From Sipunculus nudus (Eukaryota > Annelida > Sipuncula > Golfingiida > Sipunculidae), in NCBI GenBank assembly GCA_026874595.1, contig CM049311.1, forward strand, positions 15,901,676 to 15,965,675: DNA of 64,000 nt. The letters run 5' to 3'. Positions within the stretch are counted from its first letter, which is position 1, and every line of letters begins with the position of its first letter. The translations under genes and the position numbers were made by a program. Below are positions 25,205 through 38,933 of the stretch, one piece after another. A model generated the notes under the pieces. It was not told the DNA's origin and searched no databases. It saw only the letters and a program-made list of their open reading frames with translations.

Positions 25205-26469
25205 CAGTCTAATCTCTTCCATTCGCCCATCTTGAGTCCGAGTGAATTTTTGGCGGTAAGCAAGGGTGACGGTTGATCAGGGGTCCAAATAGGATGGGAA
25301 GGGTAGCATAAATCGGGCCATGCAATATTATGCTCATCTTTACTTAGCTTCATTAAAAAAAATTAAAAACTGTGTACAAATTGTATTTATTTATTCACAT
25401 TGAAAGAAAAAAATTACAAATAAAAACAAAAAAATAGTGTGTACAATTTATTTACGTACATATACATGTATTACATATCCGGTCAAAATATAAAATTCTC
25501 CATTGTCATCCTTGTGCCGTTTCACTTTCATCCGAGTCTGCCCCCAAAGAATTCCGTAATGGAGCACTGTTTGCCACCTTGTGACAGAAGAGCTATTATT
25601 CTTTGGTCCACCCTGTCTATGCGTCAATATCGGACTGTTCGCTGTAGTTGGAGCTCTCGAAATATTGCAAGACGGTCTTGATGGCATTCCGGACTTCGGC
25701 GGATATGGGCGGAGGGGAGGGGGGGGGGGGATGGGGACATTTCTTTAGGGGAACAGGTTGGACTTGCTCTACCATCGCTGCCTGTCACTGTTTCCGTGAT
25801 ATACTGATCGCTCAAAGGCTGTGCCGTTCCGATGTTCTGTTCGGTATGCGATACTGTTTGCTTCTTGACCGTCTTGCCGATCTTTCCATTTGGCTGAACA
25901 CTCCTGGATATAACGCCAGTGTGTTCCCAATAGTTGCCGATGATGGTGCTGCATATGGAATCCCAGGCACGCTCCGTCCAGCAAACTGCGTTATTAAGGG
26001 CAATCAAGTCTTTGAGCCCCCGTGTTACCAAAAATTACTCAAAACTACTCGTGTGGTTGACCTTATTAAATGACACTTTACCAAACAACTCTAGGTGTGA
26101 AATCAACACTGGTCACTCAGCTGTTGACAGCTGTCCCCAAACAACTCAAGGATGTTAAGTCATTGATTAATTACTGGCACCGGGTACCTGATCGATAGGC
26201 AGTGAAGCGTGACATGTTGTAAACACAGACGCGGCAGGTCAGCTCGGCCCGAGCGATAACACACCGGCTTCAGTAATATTCCCGACTTGTCTTAAGTTGG
26301 AATCAGGTAATAGGCGTATGATTAGGGAAAAAAACTCCTGGCGGATGGCGGATACTGAGGTTAGTAAATGAACGAGGTAAATAAGTAGTAAGGAAAATAG
26401 GACTTTGTCATTTGTTGGAGGTATGCGAGGTTGGCGGATGAAAAAGCGTGAAAGGAAGAGGCGAGACTT
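25205..26469 (-). mobile_element. Pogo-like remnant, copy 2
   Basis: The left terminal repeat is intact (CAGTCTAATC) after ATAA; the right end has AGACTT in place of AGACTG. The reverse frame 25624-26031 keeps the transposase C-terminal segment (ALNNAVCWTERAWDS). A G-run of about 10 lies at 25719-25730. Confidence 0.6.
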
Positions 26470-26639
26470 TAATGAACTGTGTCTTACGGTTTTATTAACC
26501 CGCTGCTGGTTTCTGTTAATATATATCAGTGTAAATAGCATTTATCTTTAAATTATCAAGGAATAATTACCAAGGAAGACATTTTTTTGGCAATTTTTAT
26601 TATTTAAAGGGATACAATTACACCTTTTACCTCATTCAG

Positions 26640-26678
26640 AGTCGCCAAACACTGCCGCGCCTCTTCCGACATCAACTG
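26640..26678 (+). pseudogene. Exon A copy in U3, weak donor
   Basis: 39 nt, phase 1-1, would encode ESPNTAAPLPTST. The donor is GTTAGA (T at +3). Probably skipped. Confidence 0.4.
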
Positions 26679-28223
26679 GTTAGAATTTTAAATAAAATAT
26701 TTAACTATCTTGACTCTCAAATTTGATTCATACAAGTTTGGGACGATTTGGTTTCCAGTTTCATGTAAATTTAGGTATTTGTCTTTTCTACTACTTTACA
26801 GAACGCTAGTTTTCAGTATTGTATCCGCAAGTAAGAACAGGTGAAAAGGGATTTTCAAGATATTCTCTTAAGAAAATATCTGTTATTTGCATTTTTTGCA
26901 AGAAATAATTGTAAATTAACAATATCCGATATGCATTTCGGATAAATCAGTTGGATACTGTTGCTATTTTCGCTCAGAAGTTAGAGGAAAAAGGTGGCAC
27001 AGATTGATTCTCAGTTGAACCACGACCAATGCTACCCAAATGGACTATGTCTTGTGTGTTCTTAACTCAGTAATAGTCTCTCATAAATTTCGTGAATGTA
27101 AGAACTAGACAGTTTCACAGAATAATGTTTTATTTATCTCAAAAAGTCTTAAAACATTACCACACCTAATAATTTTTGGCAAACCATCATTGAAACATTA
27201 TTGCACTTTTATTCTTTTAAAATGAGGCTCCTTTTAGATTTATACAATTTTGAGACCATTTTGTCTTCCGGCTTGAGTAAATGTGGGTAGTTTTATTTAC
27301 AAATACTTTACCAATCCAGATGATAGTGTTACATATTTACTTTCTTTTTAAGAGATTTAACCTATTGGATATCTTTAATTTATTCCCTGGATTCTCGAAT
27401 TTACATGTATTAATGTCAATGCAACTTTCTTGCAAAAATTGAAATATTTAAAACTTAAGAACGGATCATTTTCTCAGATGTTTTCAAGGCTAAATAAACC
27501 TATTTCGTCACAATACTATGGTAAAGCGGTATAAGCACTAACAGGTGAATATTATTTTTAAAGATGAATAATTGAAGTGTTGGGTTATTACTTTTAGACG
27601 TGACAATTTGTACAAAAATTCAGTTTTTTTTATACATGGTTGGATTTATATTATCCGTAAGCAACCAAGACAACTAAATCAGAAAGCAGCATTGCTCTTA
27701 CCGTACCCCCTGCAACGACCTGAGAGCAGGATACATTGATTAAGACATTGTTCAGAATTCTCTGATTACGCCAGTTGTGTAGTTAACACTTGGTTGAAAA
27801 GGTCTTTCCTGTTTTTTTATGGATTTTGTTATTTTATATCAAAAGGGAAGATCATTTATACGTTTATCGTATTGTTTCTTCCAAACTTTATTACAATATT
27901 ATCAAAGGTTTTCTACAATGGCACGATGGAGAACGACATCATCAGCCGTATCTACAACAATAATTCCAAAAACAATCGTGAAATAAAATGTTTGTGTTTC
28001 CAAGAAAACTCTTCAAGTCTATCATAATTCTTTTTCAGAAATCAACCCCTTCCAAATTTATCTTTTTCTTGATCAAATTTTGGCCTGGTTGCTTGATACA
28101 TTTATTGAGAATTTTCGTTTTTTTTCTGGATTGAAAAGAGAAAACGAATTAGAAATACTATTGCTATAACTGATTATCGGCAATTTGTTTAATTAAACAT
28201 TACTTTGTGCATTTATTCTACAG

Positions 28224-28283
28224 GGACCCAAATGACCAAACCGACCACTATCGTGGCTCAATCCACCACTCCAGCAACAACAG
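28224..28283 (+). CDS. Exon B in U3
   Basis: 60 nt, phase 1-1, same peptide as in U2 (the Ile form). The CTACAG acceptor and GTATGC donor are intact. It lies 5342 bp from the U2 copy. Confidence 0.65.
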
Positions 28284-30544
28284 GTATGCAGAATACATGT
28301 CGTATCGAGCTCAAATTAATCACACTCTGTTTCATGTTTGTTACAGACATATATGCTGGATTGATTATAAAAAAACAAATATGGTTCTTTACGATTAAGT
28401 CGATGGTCTGTTGTCCTTCCCTTTTATCTTAATAAAAAAAGAACTGAAAACATTTATGATTTGGAAACTTATAACCTGATTAATTCAAGATTCCAGGACT
28501 ACATTATTTCCCTTAGATTTTTTTATAATTTTTAACTTTTCCAATTTAATAAAGGTCAATGCTCTTACCTGATAGTTCATTTATCGTTAGACATGCAGGT
28601 AAAACTTGCTAATGGGAATAAATTATAATTAATATTATCAAAGTCAACTTAATAATATTTCGTAATATTCTCAGATTTTTCAACATGTGCTCCACAGTTA
28701 GAAATATCTTTGCTCTGAACAGAGAGCTGTTGGGATGAAGTTTGTAGAGCAATCACGATGGAAGAAGGACTGTATAATAGGCAATAGGCAATTTCCTTTT
28801 AGTTAGGTACAGTCCAGAAATGTGTCTTTAACATATTATCAAGTAGGAACAAGCATGGTAAATTAAAAAAAAATTCCAAGATTTATTTATCATACATGCT
28901 TAAAGTATTGAGAAATTAAAGCTTTAATATAAATCATCAAATTTAATTAACTGATTACAGCGAAATTATCACACCTGTAGCGACATTATAAAATAACATG
29001 TTTTGGGGAATTTTTATTTTAAATTTTGGATGCCGAGAGGTACTACTTTTGTAATGAAGTACATTTTTGAGTGTGAGATCCCATGGTAAACGGGAATCGT
29101 TGGTTTTGTTAAAATGCCTTAATCAATCAGAATGGGTAAATTTTGTGTGTTCGAAGGCATTGTTTTACACGTGTTATACATGCTAGAGTACATTTTGCGT
29201 GTCTGGGGAGATTTAGCTGGGCTTGTCTTGATTTAAAGGAAGAAGTTTCTATATCTTGTTAAACATGTTACGATTAATGCAAGCTGAGGGAACTCCTGAC
29301 GGATGGCCCGATGGAGGTATGACAAAATTAGACCTGTTTCAGCATATCGGCATGATAAAAAAATCAGCTGACATAAAATAAAAAGCCCATCCTTATACAT
29401 ACGATACAATTAATTAATAAATAGCTTTAGGGTTTTATAGTTTTTCAGTCTATTAACAGGCACTTTAAAAAAATGGAAATTCACCCTATTTGTTTTTGTA
29501 AATTTTCCGAGCAAACATGAAACGAGATATTTTAATCCTTGAATTTTTTATTGATAACCAGTTGTCACCTTTCATTCCTCCCTCTTCATCAAATCATCTG
29601 TTTTCCTCTGTACGTGTTCTCTAATGTATTGGCTAGGACCTCTAAAAGATTATCCCGAAAAGGCTAGCTAGCTGTTTGGTTTGCTAGAAAAAATGGTACC
29701 TCTATTCCCTGTTAATTGTCTTCAAAGGCTAATTCAGCAACTTGGCAATGATTCTGATTTTACCTTCCCTTGAATCCAAGTTATCTTATAATGTGAATTT
29801 TTTATGAATATGTGATCGCTTGGTTAGTTGTGAAAATTTCTGACGGTTTGCTAGGTGGAAGGATAACAAAAGCAAATATAGTCTGCATATCTCAGCATGG
29901 TTGCAGGTCAGCTGACACAAAAATAAGATCCTATCCGATTATACGATTCCATTTGGCAATGATTGGCTTTGGCGATGAATCCGGCGTCCGTCGTTATTCC
30001 ATAACCGTAAAAATCAGATTTTTGTAAATTTCTTTAAACCCCTATACAATCCTTAAGTTTTCATTGAAACCTGTTGTCACTTTTCATGACACCCTCGTCA
30101 TGTATTTCTCTGCTTTTATGATATAGGTTCTCCAATATATTAGCTTGTACATTGTGAAATTGACCCAAAAGGGCCAGCTAGCTGTTAAGTTTGCTAGTAT
30201 AGAGGTACACAGCAGGAGGTCTCCTCAATTTCCTGTCAGTTGTATGCGAGGACTAAATAAGCAGCTTGGCACTTATTCTGATTTAACCTTCCCTTGAGCC
30301 CATGTTTTCTTATATTGTGAATAATCAATTCTAACAAATATGAAAGCACGTAAAAAGTTCCAGGTGTGATAACAAAAAAAAATTTACACAAACAAGTACT
30401 CAATCAAACGTAGTAAAATTTATTATGCCTAAATAAACTAAAAAAATTTTTTAGCTATTTGGAATGCAAAATGATCTTATTAAAACGGATGCCTGACTTT
30501 TCTAAGTGACCGGAAGTTCAGGTTTCATTTATTCAACAATATAA

Positions 30545-31798
30545 CAGTCTAATCTCTTCCATTCGCCCACCTTGAGTCCGAGTGAATTTTTGGCGGTAAG
30601 CAAGGGTGACGGTTGATCAGGGGTCCAAATAGGATGGGAAGGGTAGCATAAATCGTGCCATGTATTATTATGCTCATCTTTAACTAGCTTCATTAAAAAA
30701 AATTAAAAACTGTGTACAAATTGTTTTAATTTATTCACATTGAAAGAAAAAAATTACAAATAAAAACAGAAAAATAGTGTGTACAATTTATTTACGTACA
30801 TATACATGTATTACATATCCGGTCAAAATATAAAATTCTCCACTGTCATCCTTGTGCCTTTTCACTTTCATCCGAGTCTGCCCCAAAAGAATTCCGTAAT
30901 GGAGCACTGTTTGCCACCTTGTGACAGAAAAGCTATTATTCTGTGGTCCACCCTGTCTATGCGTCAATATCGGACTGTTCGCTGTAGTTGGAGCTCTCGA
31001 AATATTGCAAGACGGTCTTCATGGCATTCCGGACTTCGGCGGATATGGGCGGAGGGGGGATGGGGGCATTTCTTTAGGGGAACAGGTTGGACTTGCTCTA
31101 CCATCGCTGCCTGTCACTGTTTCCGTGATATACTGATCGCTCAAAGGCTGTGCCGTTCCGATGTTCTGTTCGGTATGCGATACTGTTTGCTTCTTGACCG
31201 TCTTGCCGATCTGTCCATTTGGCTGGACACTCCTGGATATAACGCCAGTGTGTTCCCAACAGTTGCCGATGATGGTGCTGCATATGGAATCCCAGGCACG
31301 CTCCGTCCAGCAAACTGCGTCATTAAGGGCAATCAAGTCTTTTAGCCCCCGTGTTACCAAACATTACTCTAAATTACTCGTGTGGTTGACCTTATTAAAT
31401 GACACTTTACCAAACAACTCTAGGTGTGAAATCAACACTGGTCACTCGGCTGTTGACAGCTGTCCCCAAACAACTCAAGGATGTTAAGTCATTGATTAAT
31501 CAGTGGCACCGGGTACCTGATCCATAAGTAGTGAAGCGTGACATGTTGTAAACACAGACGCGGCAGGTCTGCTCAGCCCCAGCGATAACACACCGGCTTC
31601 AGTAATATTCCCAACTTGTCTTAAGTTGGAATCAGGAAGTTGGCGTATGATTGGGATAAAAACCTTCTTGCGGATGGCTGATACTGAGGTTGGCAAATGA
31701 ATGAGGCAAATAAGTAGTAAGTAAAATAGGACTTTGTCATTTGTTGGAGGTAGGCGAGGTTTGCGAATGGAAAAGGGTGAATGAAAGAGGCGAGACTG
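30545..31798 (-). mobile_element. Pogo-like remnant, copy 3
   Basis: 1254 bp. CAGTCT at the left end and AGACTG at the right end followed by TA; ATAA precedes the left end. The reverse frame 31019-31360 holds the transposase C-terminal segment. It shares diagnostic bases with copy 5, 10,656 bp away. Confidence 0.65.
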
Positions 31799-31970
31799 TA
31801 ATGAACTGTGTCTTACGGTTTTATTAACCCGCTGCTGGTCTCTGTTAAAATATATCAGTGTAAATAGCATTTTTTCTTTAAATTATCAAGGAATAATTAC
31901 CAAGGAAGACATTTTTTGGCATTTTTTTATTATTTAAGGGGAAAAAAATTACACCTTTATCCTCATTCAG

Positions 31971-32009
31971 AGCCGCTAAACACTGCCGCGCCTCCTCTGA
32001 CAACAACTG
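31971..32009 (+). pseudogene. Exon A copy in U4, weak donor
   Basis: 39 nt, phase 1-1, would encode EPLNTAAPPLTTT. Donor GTTAGA. Probably skipped. Confidence 0.4.
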
Positions 32010-33554
32010 GTTAGAATTTGAAATGAAATATTTAACAATCTCGACTCTCAAGTTTGATTCATACAAGTTTAGGACGATTTGGTTTCCCGTTTCATGTAAA
32101 TTTAGGTATTTGTCTTTTCTACTACTTCACACAACGCTAGTTTTCAGTCATGTATCCGCAAGTAAGAACAGGTGAAAAGGGAATTTTCAAGATATTCTCT
32201 TAAGAAAATATCTGTTATTTGCCTTTTTTGCAAGAAATAATTGTAAATTAACAATATCCGATATGCATTTCGGATAAATCAATTGGATACTGTTGCTATT
32301 TTCGCTCAGAATTTAGAGGAAAAAGGCGGCACAGATTGATTCTCAGTTGAACCACGACCAATGCTACCCAAATGGACTATGTCTTGTGTGTTCTTAACTC
32401 AGTAATAGTCTCTCTTAAATTACGTGAATGTAAGAACTAGACAGTTCCACAGAATAATGTTTATGTTTATCTAAAAAAGTCTTAAAAACATTACCACACC
32501 TAATAATTTTTGGCAAACCATCATTGAAACATTATTGGACTTTTATTCTTTTAAAATGAGGCTCCTTTTAGATTTATACAATTTTGAGACCATTTTGTCT
32601 TCCGGCTTGAGTAAATGTGGGTAGTTTTATTTACAAATACTTTACCAATCCAGATGATAGTGTTACATATTTACTTTCTTTTTAAGAGATTTAACCTATT
32701 GGATATCTTTTATTTGTTCCCTTGATTCTCGAATTTACATGTATTAACGTCAATGCACCTTTCTTGCAAAACTTGAAATATTTAAAACTTATGAACGGAC
32801 CAATTGCTCAGATGTTTTCAAGGCTAAAAGAAACTATTTCGTCAGAATACTATGGTAAAGCGGTATAAGCACTAACAGGTGAATATTATTTTTAAAGATG
32901 AATAATTGAAGTGTTGGGTTATTACTTTTAGACGTGACAATTTGTACAAAAATTCAGTTTTTTTATACATGGTTGGATTTATATTATCCGTAAGGAACCA
33001 AGACAACTAAATCAGAAAGCATCATTGCTCTTACCGTATCCCCTGCAACGACCTGAGAGCAGGATACATTGATTAAGACATTGTTCAGAATTCTCTGATT
33101 ACGCCAGTTGTGTAGTTAACACTTGGTTGAAAAGGTCTTTCCTGTTTTTTATGGATTTTGTTATTTTATATCAAAAGGGAAGATCATTTATACGTTTATC
33201 GTATTGTTTCTTCCAAACTTTATTACAATATTATCAAAGGTTTTCTACAATGGCACGATGGAGAACGACATCATCAGCCGTATCTACAACAATAATTCAA
33301 AAACAATCGTGAAATAAAATGTTTGTGTTTCCAAGGAAACTCTTCAAGTCTATCATAATTCTTTTTCAGAAATCAACCCCTTCCAAATTTATCTATTTCT
33401 TGATCAAATTTTGGCCTGGTTGCTTGATACATTTATTGAGAATTTTCGTTTTTTTTCTGGATTGAAAAGAGAAAACGAATTAGAAATACTATTGCTATAA
33501 CTGATTATCGGCAATTTGTTTAATTAAACATTACTTTGTGCATTTATTCTACAG

Positions 33555-33614
33555 GGACCCAAATGACCAAACCGACCACTATCGTGGCTCAATCCACCAC
33601 TCCAGCAACAACAG
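33555..33614 (+). CDS. Exon B in U4
   Basis: 60 nt, phase 1-1, Ile-type peptide with intact splice sites, 5331 bp from the U3 copy. Confidence 0.65.
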
Positions 33615-35876
33615 GTATGCAGAATACATGTCGTATCGAGCTCAAATTAATCACACTCTGTTTCATGTTTGTTACAGACATATATGCTGGATTGATTATA
33701 AAAAAAACAAATATGGTTCTTTACGATTAAGTCGATGGTCTGTTGTCCTTCCCTTTTATCTTAATAAAAAAAGAACTGAAAACATTTATGATTTGGAAAC
33801 TTATAACCTGATTAATTCAAGATTCCAGGACTACATTATTTCCCTTAGATTTTTTATAATTTTTAACTTTTCCAATTTAATAAAGGTCAATGCTCTTACC
33901 TGATAGTTCATTTATCGTTAGACATGCAGGTAAAACTTGCTAATGGGAATAAATTATAATTAATATTATCAAAGTCAACTTAATAATATTTCGTAATATT
34001 CTCAGATTTTTCAACATGTGCTCCACAGTTAGAAATATCTTTGCTCTGAACAGAGAGCTGTTGGGATGAAGTTTGTAGAGCAATCACGATGGAAGAAGGA
34101 CTGTATAATAGGCAATAGGCAATGTCCTTTTAGTTAGGTACAGTCCAGAAATGTGTCTTTAACATATTATCAAGTAGGAACAAGCATGGTAAATTAAAAA
34201 AAATTTCCAAGATTTATTTATCATACATGCTTAAAGTATTGAGAAATTAAAGCTTTAATATAAATCATCAAATTTAATTAACTGATTACAGCGAAATTAT
34301 CACACCTGTAGCGACATTATATAATAACATGTTTTGGGGTATTTTTTATTTTAAATTTTGGATGCCGAGAGGTACTACTTTTGTAATGAAGTACATTTTT
34401 GAGTGTGAGATCCCATGGTAAACGGGAATCGTTGGTTTTGTTAAAATGCCTTAATCAATCAGAATGGGTAAATTTTGTGTGTTCGAAGGCATTGTTTTAC
34501 ACGTGTTATACATGCTAGAGTACATTTTGCGTGTCTGGGGAGATTTAGCTGGGCTTGTCTTGATTTAAAGGAAGAAGTTTCTATATCTTGTTAAACATGT
34601 TACGATTAATGCAAGCTGAGGGAACTCCTGACGGATGGCCCGATGGAGGTATGACAAAATTAGACCTGTTTCAGCATATCGGCATGATAAAAAAATCAGC
34701 TGACATAAAATAAAAAGCCCATCCTTATACATACGATACAATTAATTAATAAATAGCTTTAGGGTTTTATAGTTTTTCAGTCTATTAACAGGCACTTTAA
34801 AAAAATGGAAATTCACCCTATTTGTTTTTGTAAATTTTCCGAGCAAACATGAAACGAGATATTTTAATCCTTGAATTTTTTATTGATAACCAGTTGTCAC
34901 CTTTCATTCCTCCCTCTTCATCAAATCATCTGTTTTCCTCTGTACGTGTTCTCTAATGTATTGGCTAGGACCTCTAAAAGATTATCCCGAAAAGGCTAGC
35001 TAGCTGTTTGGTTTGCTAGAAAAAATGGTACCTCTATTCCCTGTTAATTGTCTTCAAAGGCTAATTCAGCAACTTGGCAATGATTCTGATTTTACCTTCC
35101 CTTGAATCCAAGTTATCTTATAATGTGAATTTTTTATGAATATGTGATCGCTTGGTTAGTTGTGAGAATTTCTGACGGTTTGCTAGGTGGAAGGATAACA
35201 AAAGCAAATATAGTCTGCATATCTCAGCATGGTTGCAGGTCAGCTGACACAAAAATAAGATCCTATCCGATTATACGATTCCATTTGGCAATGATTGGCT
35301 TTGGCGATGAATCCGGCGTCCGTCGTTATTCCATAACCGTAAAAATCAGATTTTTGTAAATTTCTTTAAACCCCTATACAATCCTTAAGTTTTCATTGAA
35401 ACCTGTTGTCACTTTTCATGACACCCTCGTCATGTATTTCTCTGCTTTTATGATATAGGTTCTCCAATATATTAGCTTGTACATTGTGAAATTGACCCAA
35501 AAGGGCCAGCTAGCTGTTAAGTTTGCTAGTATAGAGGTACACAGCAGGAGGTCTCCTCAATTTCCTGTCAGTTGTATGCGAGGACTAAATAAGCAGCTTG
35601 GCACTTATTCTGATTTAACCTTCCCTTGAGCCCATGTTTTCTTATATTGTGAATAATCAATTCTAACAAATATGAAAGCACGTAAAAAGTTCCAGGTGTG
35701 ATAACAAAAAAAAATTTACACAAACAAGTACTCAATCAAACGTAGTAAAATTTATTATGCCTAAATAAACTAAAAACAATTTTTAGCTATTTGGAATGCA
35801 AAATGATCTTATTAAAACGGATGCCTGACTTTTCTAAGTGACCGGAAGTTCAGGTTTCATTTATTCAACAATATAA

Positions 35877-37130
35877 CAGTCTAATCTCTTCCATTCGCCC
35901 ACCTTGAGTCCGAGTGAATTTTTGGCGGTAAGCAAGGGTGACGGTTGATCAGGGGTCCAAATAGGATGGGAAGGGTAGCATAAATCGTGCCATGTATTAT
36001 TATGCTCATCTTTAACTAGCTTCATTAAAAAAAATTAAAAACTGTGTACAAATCGTTTTAATTTATTCACATTGAAAGAAAAAAATTACAAATAAAAACA
36101 GAAAAATAGTGTGTACAATTTATTTACGTACATATACATGAATTACATATCCGGTCAAAATATAAAATTCTCCACTGTCATCCTTGTGCCTTTTCACTTT
36201 CATCCGAGTCTGCCCAAAAAAGAATTCCGTAATGGAGCACTGTTTGCCACCTTGTGACAGAAAAGCTATTATTCTGTGGTCCACCCTGTCTATGCGTCAA
36301 TATCGGACTGTTCGCTGTAGTTGGAGCTCTCGAAATATTGCAAGACGGTCTTCATGGCATTCCGGACTTCGGCGGATATGGGCGGAGGGGGGATGGGGGC
36401 ATTTCTTTAGGGGAACAGGTTGGATTGCTCTACCATGGCTGCCTGTCACTGTTTCCGTGATATACTGATCGCTCAAAGGCTGTGCCGTTCCGATGTTCTG
36501 TTCGGTATGCGATACTGTTTGCTTCTTGACCGTCTTGCCGATCTGTCCATTTGGCTGGACACTCCTGGATATAACGCCAGTGTGTTCCCAACAGTTGCCG
36601 ATGATGGTGCTGCATATGGAATCCCAGGCACGCTCCGTCCAGCAAACTGCGTCATTAAGGGCAATCAAGTCTTTGAGCCCCCGTGTTACCAAAAATTACT
36701 CAAAACTACTCGTGTGGTTGACCTTATTAAATGACACTTTACCAAACAACTCTAGGTGTGAAATCAACACTGGTCACTCAGCTGTTGACAGCTGTCCTCA
36801 AACAACTCAAGGATGTTAAGTCAGTGATTAATTAGTGGCACCGGGTACCTGATCCATAAGCAGTGAAGCGTGACATGTTGAAAACACAGACGCGGCAGGT
36901 CAGCTCAGCCCGAGCGATAACACACCGGCTTCAGTAATATTCCCGACTTGTCTTAAGTTGGAATCAGGAAGTAGGCGTATGATTAGGGTAAAAAACTCCT
37001 GGAGGATGGCGGATACTGAGGTTGGAAAATGAACGAGGTAAATAAGTAATAGGGAAAAAAGGACTTTGTCATTTAATGGAGGTAGGCGAGGTTGGAGGAT
37101 GAAAAAGGGTGAATAAAAGAGGCGAGATTG
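35877..37130 (-). mobile_element. Pogo-like remnant, copy 4
   Basis: The left CAGTCT is intact; the right end reads AGATTG, so one terminal base is mutated. A one-base deletion near 36424 separates it from copy 3 and is shared with copy 6. Reverse frame 36297-36692. Confidence 0.6.
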
Positions 37131-37287
37131 TGATGAACTGTGTCTTACGGTTTTATTAACCCGCTGCTGGTCTCTGTTGAATTAGCATTTATCTTTAAAT
37201 TATCAAGGAATAATTACTAAGGAAGACATTTTTTGGCATTTTTTTATTATTTAAGGGGAAAAAAATTACACCTTTATCCTCATTCAG

Positions 37288-37326
37288 AGCCGCTAAACAC
37301 TGCCGCGCCTCCTCTGACAACAACTG
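37288..37326 (+). CDS. Exon A copy in U5, good donor
   Basis: 39 nt, phase 1-1, EPLNTAAPPLTTT, but with donor CTG|GTAAGA, a near-consensus site. Unlike its neighbours in U4 and U6 it should be spliceable. Confidence 0.5.
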
Positions 37327-38873
37327 GTAAGAATTTGAAATGAAATATTTAACAATCTTGACTCTAAAGTTTGATTCATACAAGTTTAGGACGATTTGGT
37401 TTCCCGTTTCATGTAAATTTAGGTATTTGTCTTTTCTACTACTTTACACAACGCTAGTTTTCAGTCATGTATCCGCAAGTAAGAACAGGTGAAAAGGGAA
37501 TTTTCAAGATATTCTCTTAAGAAAATATCTGTTATTTGCCTTTTTTGCAAGAAATAATTGTAAATTAACAATATCCGATATGCATTTCGGATAAATCAAT
37601 TGGATACTGTTGCTATTTTCGCTCAGAAGTTAGAGGAAAAAGGCGGCACAGATTGATTCTCAGTTGAACCACGACCAATGCTACCCAAATGGACTATGTC
37701 TTGTGTGTTCTTAACTCAGTAATAGTCTCTCTTAAATTACGTGAATGTAAGAACTAGACAGTTCCACAGAATAATGTTAATGTTTATCTAAAAAAGTCTT
37801 AAAAACATTACCACACCTAATAATTTTTGGCAAACCATCATTGAAACATTATTGCACTTTTATTCTTTTAAAATGAGGCTCCTTTTAGATTTATACAATT
37901 TTGAGACCATTTTGTCTTCCGGCTTGAGTAAATGTGGGTAGTTTTATTTACAAATACTTTACCAATCCAGATGATAGTGTTACATATTTACTTTCTTTTT
38001 AAGAGATTTAACCTATTGGATATCTTTTATTTGTTCCCTTGATTCTCGAATTTACATGTATTAACGTCAATGCACCTTTCTTGCAAAACTTGAAATATTT
38101 AAAACTTATGAACGGACCAATTGCTCAGATGTTTTCAAGGCTAAATGAAACTATTTCGTCAGAATACTATGTTAAAGCGGTATAAGCAGTCACAGGTGAA
38201 TATTATTTTTAAAGATGAATAATTGAAGTGTTGGGATATTACTTTTAGACGTGACAATTTGTACAAAAATTTAGTTTTTTTATACATGGTTGGATTTATA
38301 TTATCCGTAAGGAACCAAGACAACTAAATCAGAAAGCATCATTGCTCTTACCGTATCCCCTGCAACGACCTGAGAGCAGGATACATTGATTAAGACATTG
38401 TTCAGAATTCTCTGATTACGCCAGTTGTGTAGTTAACACTTGGTTGAAAAGGTATTTCCTGTTTTTACGGATTTTATGTTATTTTATATCAAAACGGAAG
38501 TTCATTTATACGTTTATCGTATTGTTTCTTCCAAATTTTATTACAATATTATCAAAGGTTTTCTACAATGGCACGATGGAGAACGACAGCATAAGGCGTT
38601 TCTACAACAAAAATTCCAAAAACAATCGTGAAATAAAATGTTTGTGTTTCCAAGGAAACTCTTCAAGTCTATTATAATTCTTTTTCAGAAATCAACCCCT
38701 TCCGAATTTATCAATTTTTTAAAATCAAATTTTGGCCTGGTTGCTTGATACATTTATTGAGAATTTGCGTTTTCTCTGGAACGAAAAGAGAAAACAAATT
38801 AGAAATACTATTGCTATAACTGATTATCGGCAATTTGTTTAATTAAACATTACTTTGTGCAATTATTCTACAG

Positions 38874-38933
38874 GGACCCAAATGACCAAACCGACCACTA
38901 CCGTGGCTCAGTCTACCACTCCAGCAACAACAG
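38874..38933 (+). CDS. Exon B in U5 (Thr form)
   Basis: 60 nt, phase 1-1. The Ile of the U2 form is replaced by Thr (PTTTVAQSTTPATT), adding one possible glycosylation site. Splice sites intact. Confidence 0.65.

Larger units (their letters stand above)
21167..26469. repeat. Tandem unit U2
   Basis: About 5.30 kb. It contains an exon A relic, exon B, and pogo-like copy 2. It is the leftmost full-length unit and is moderately diverged from U3-U8. Confidence 0.9.
26470..31798. repeat. Tandem unit U3
   Basis: About 5.33 kb, same layout as U2. From its second half onward it belongs to the highly similar interior of the array. Confidence 0.9.
31799..37130. repeat. Tandem unit U4
   Basis: About 5.33 kb. 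It is nearly identical to U6, which lies about 10.65 kb to the right, more than to its neighbour U5 (for example the I-type exon B and the GTTAGA donor of exon A). Confidence 0.9.

Noticed and set aside
30779-31345. 188-residue forward frame, repeated at 41435 and, extended, at 51098
   Set aside because: It is antisense to the pogo-like transposase relic. Its recurrence reflects unit duplication, not selection on a protein.
31496-31870. 124-residue reverse frame repeated at 20864 and 42152
   Set aside because: It crosses the end of the pogo-like element into intron and is broken in other copies. No recognisable domain.
33538-33903. 121-residue forward frame over exon B
   Set aside because: Frame-shifted relative to the spliced phase and runs through the donor into intron.
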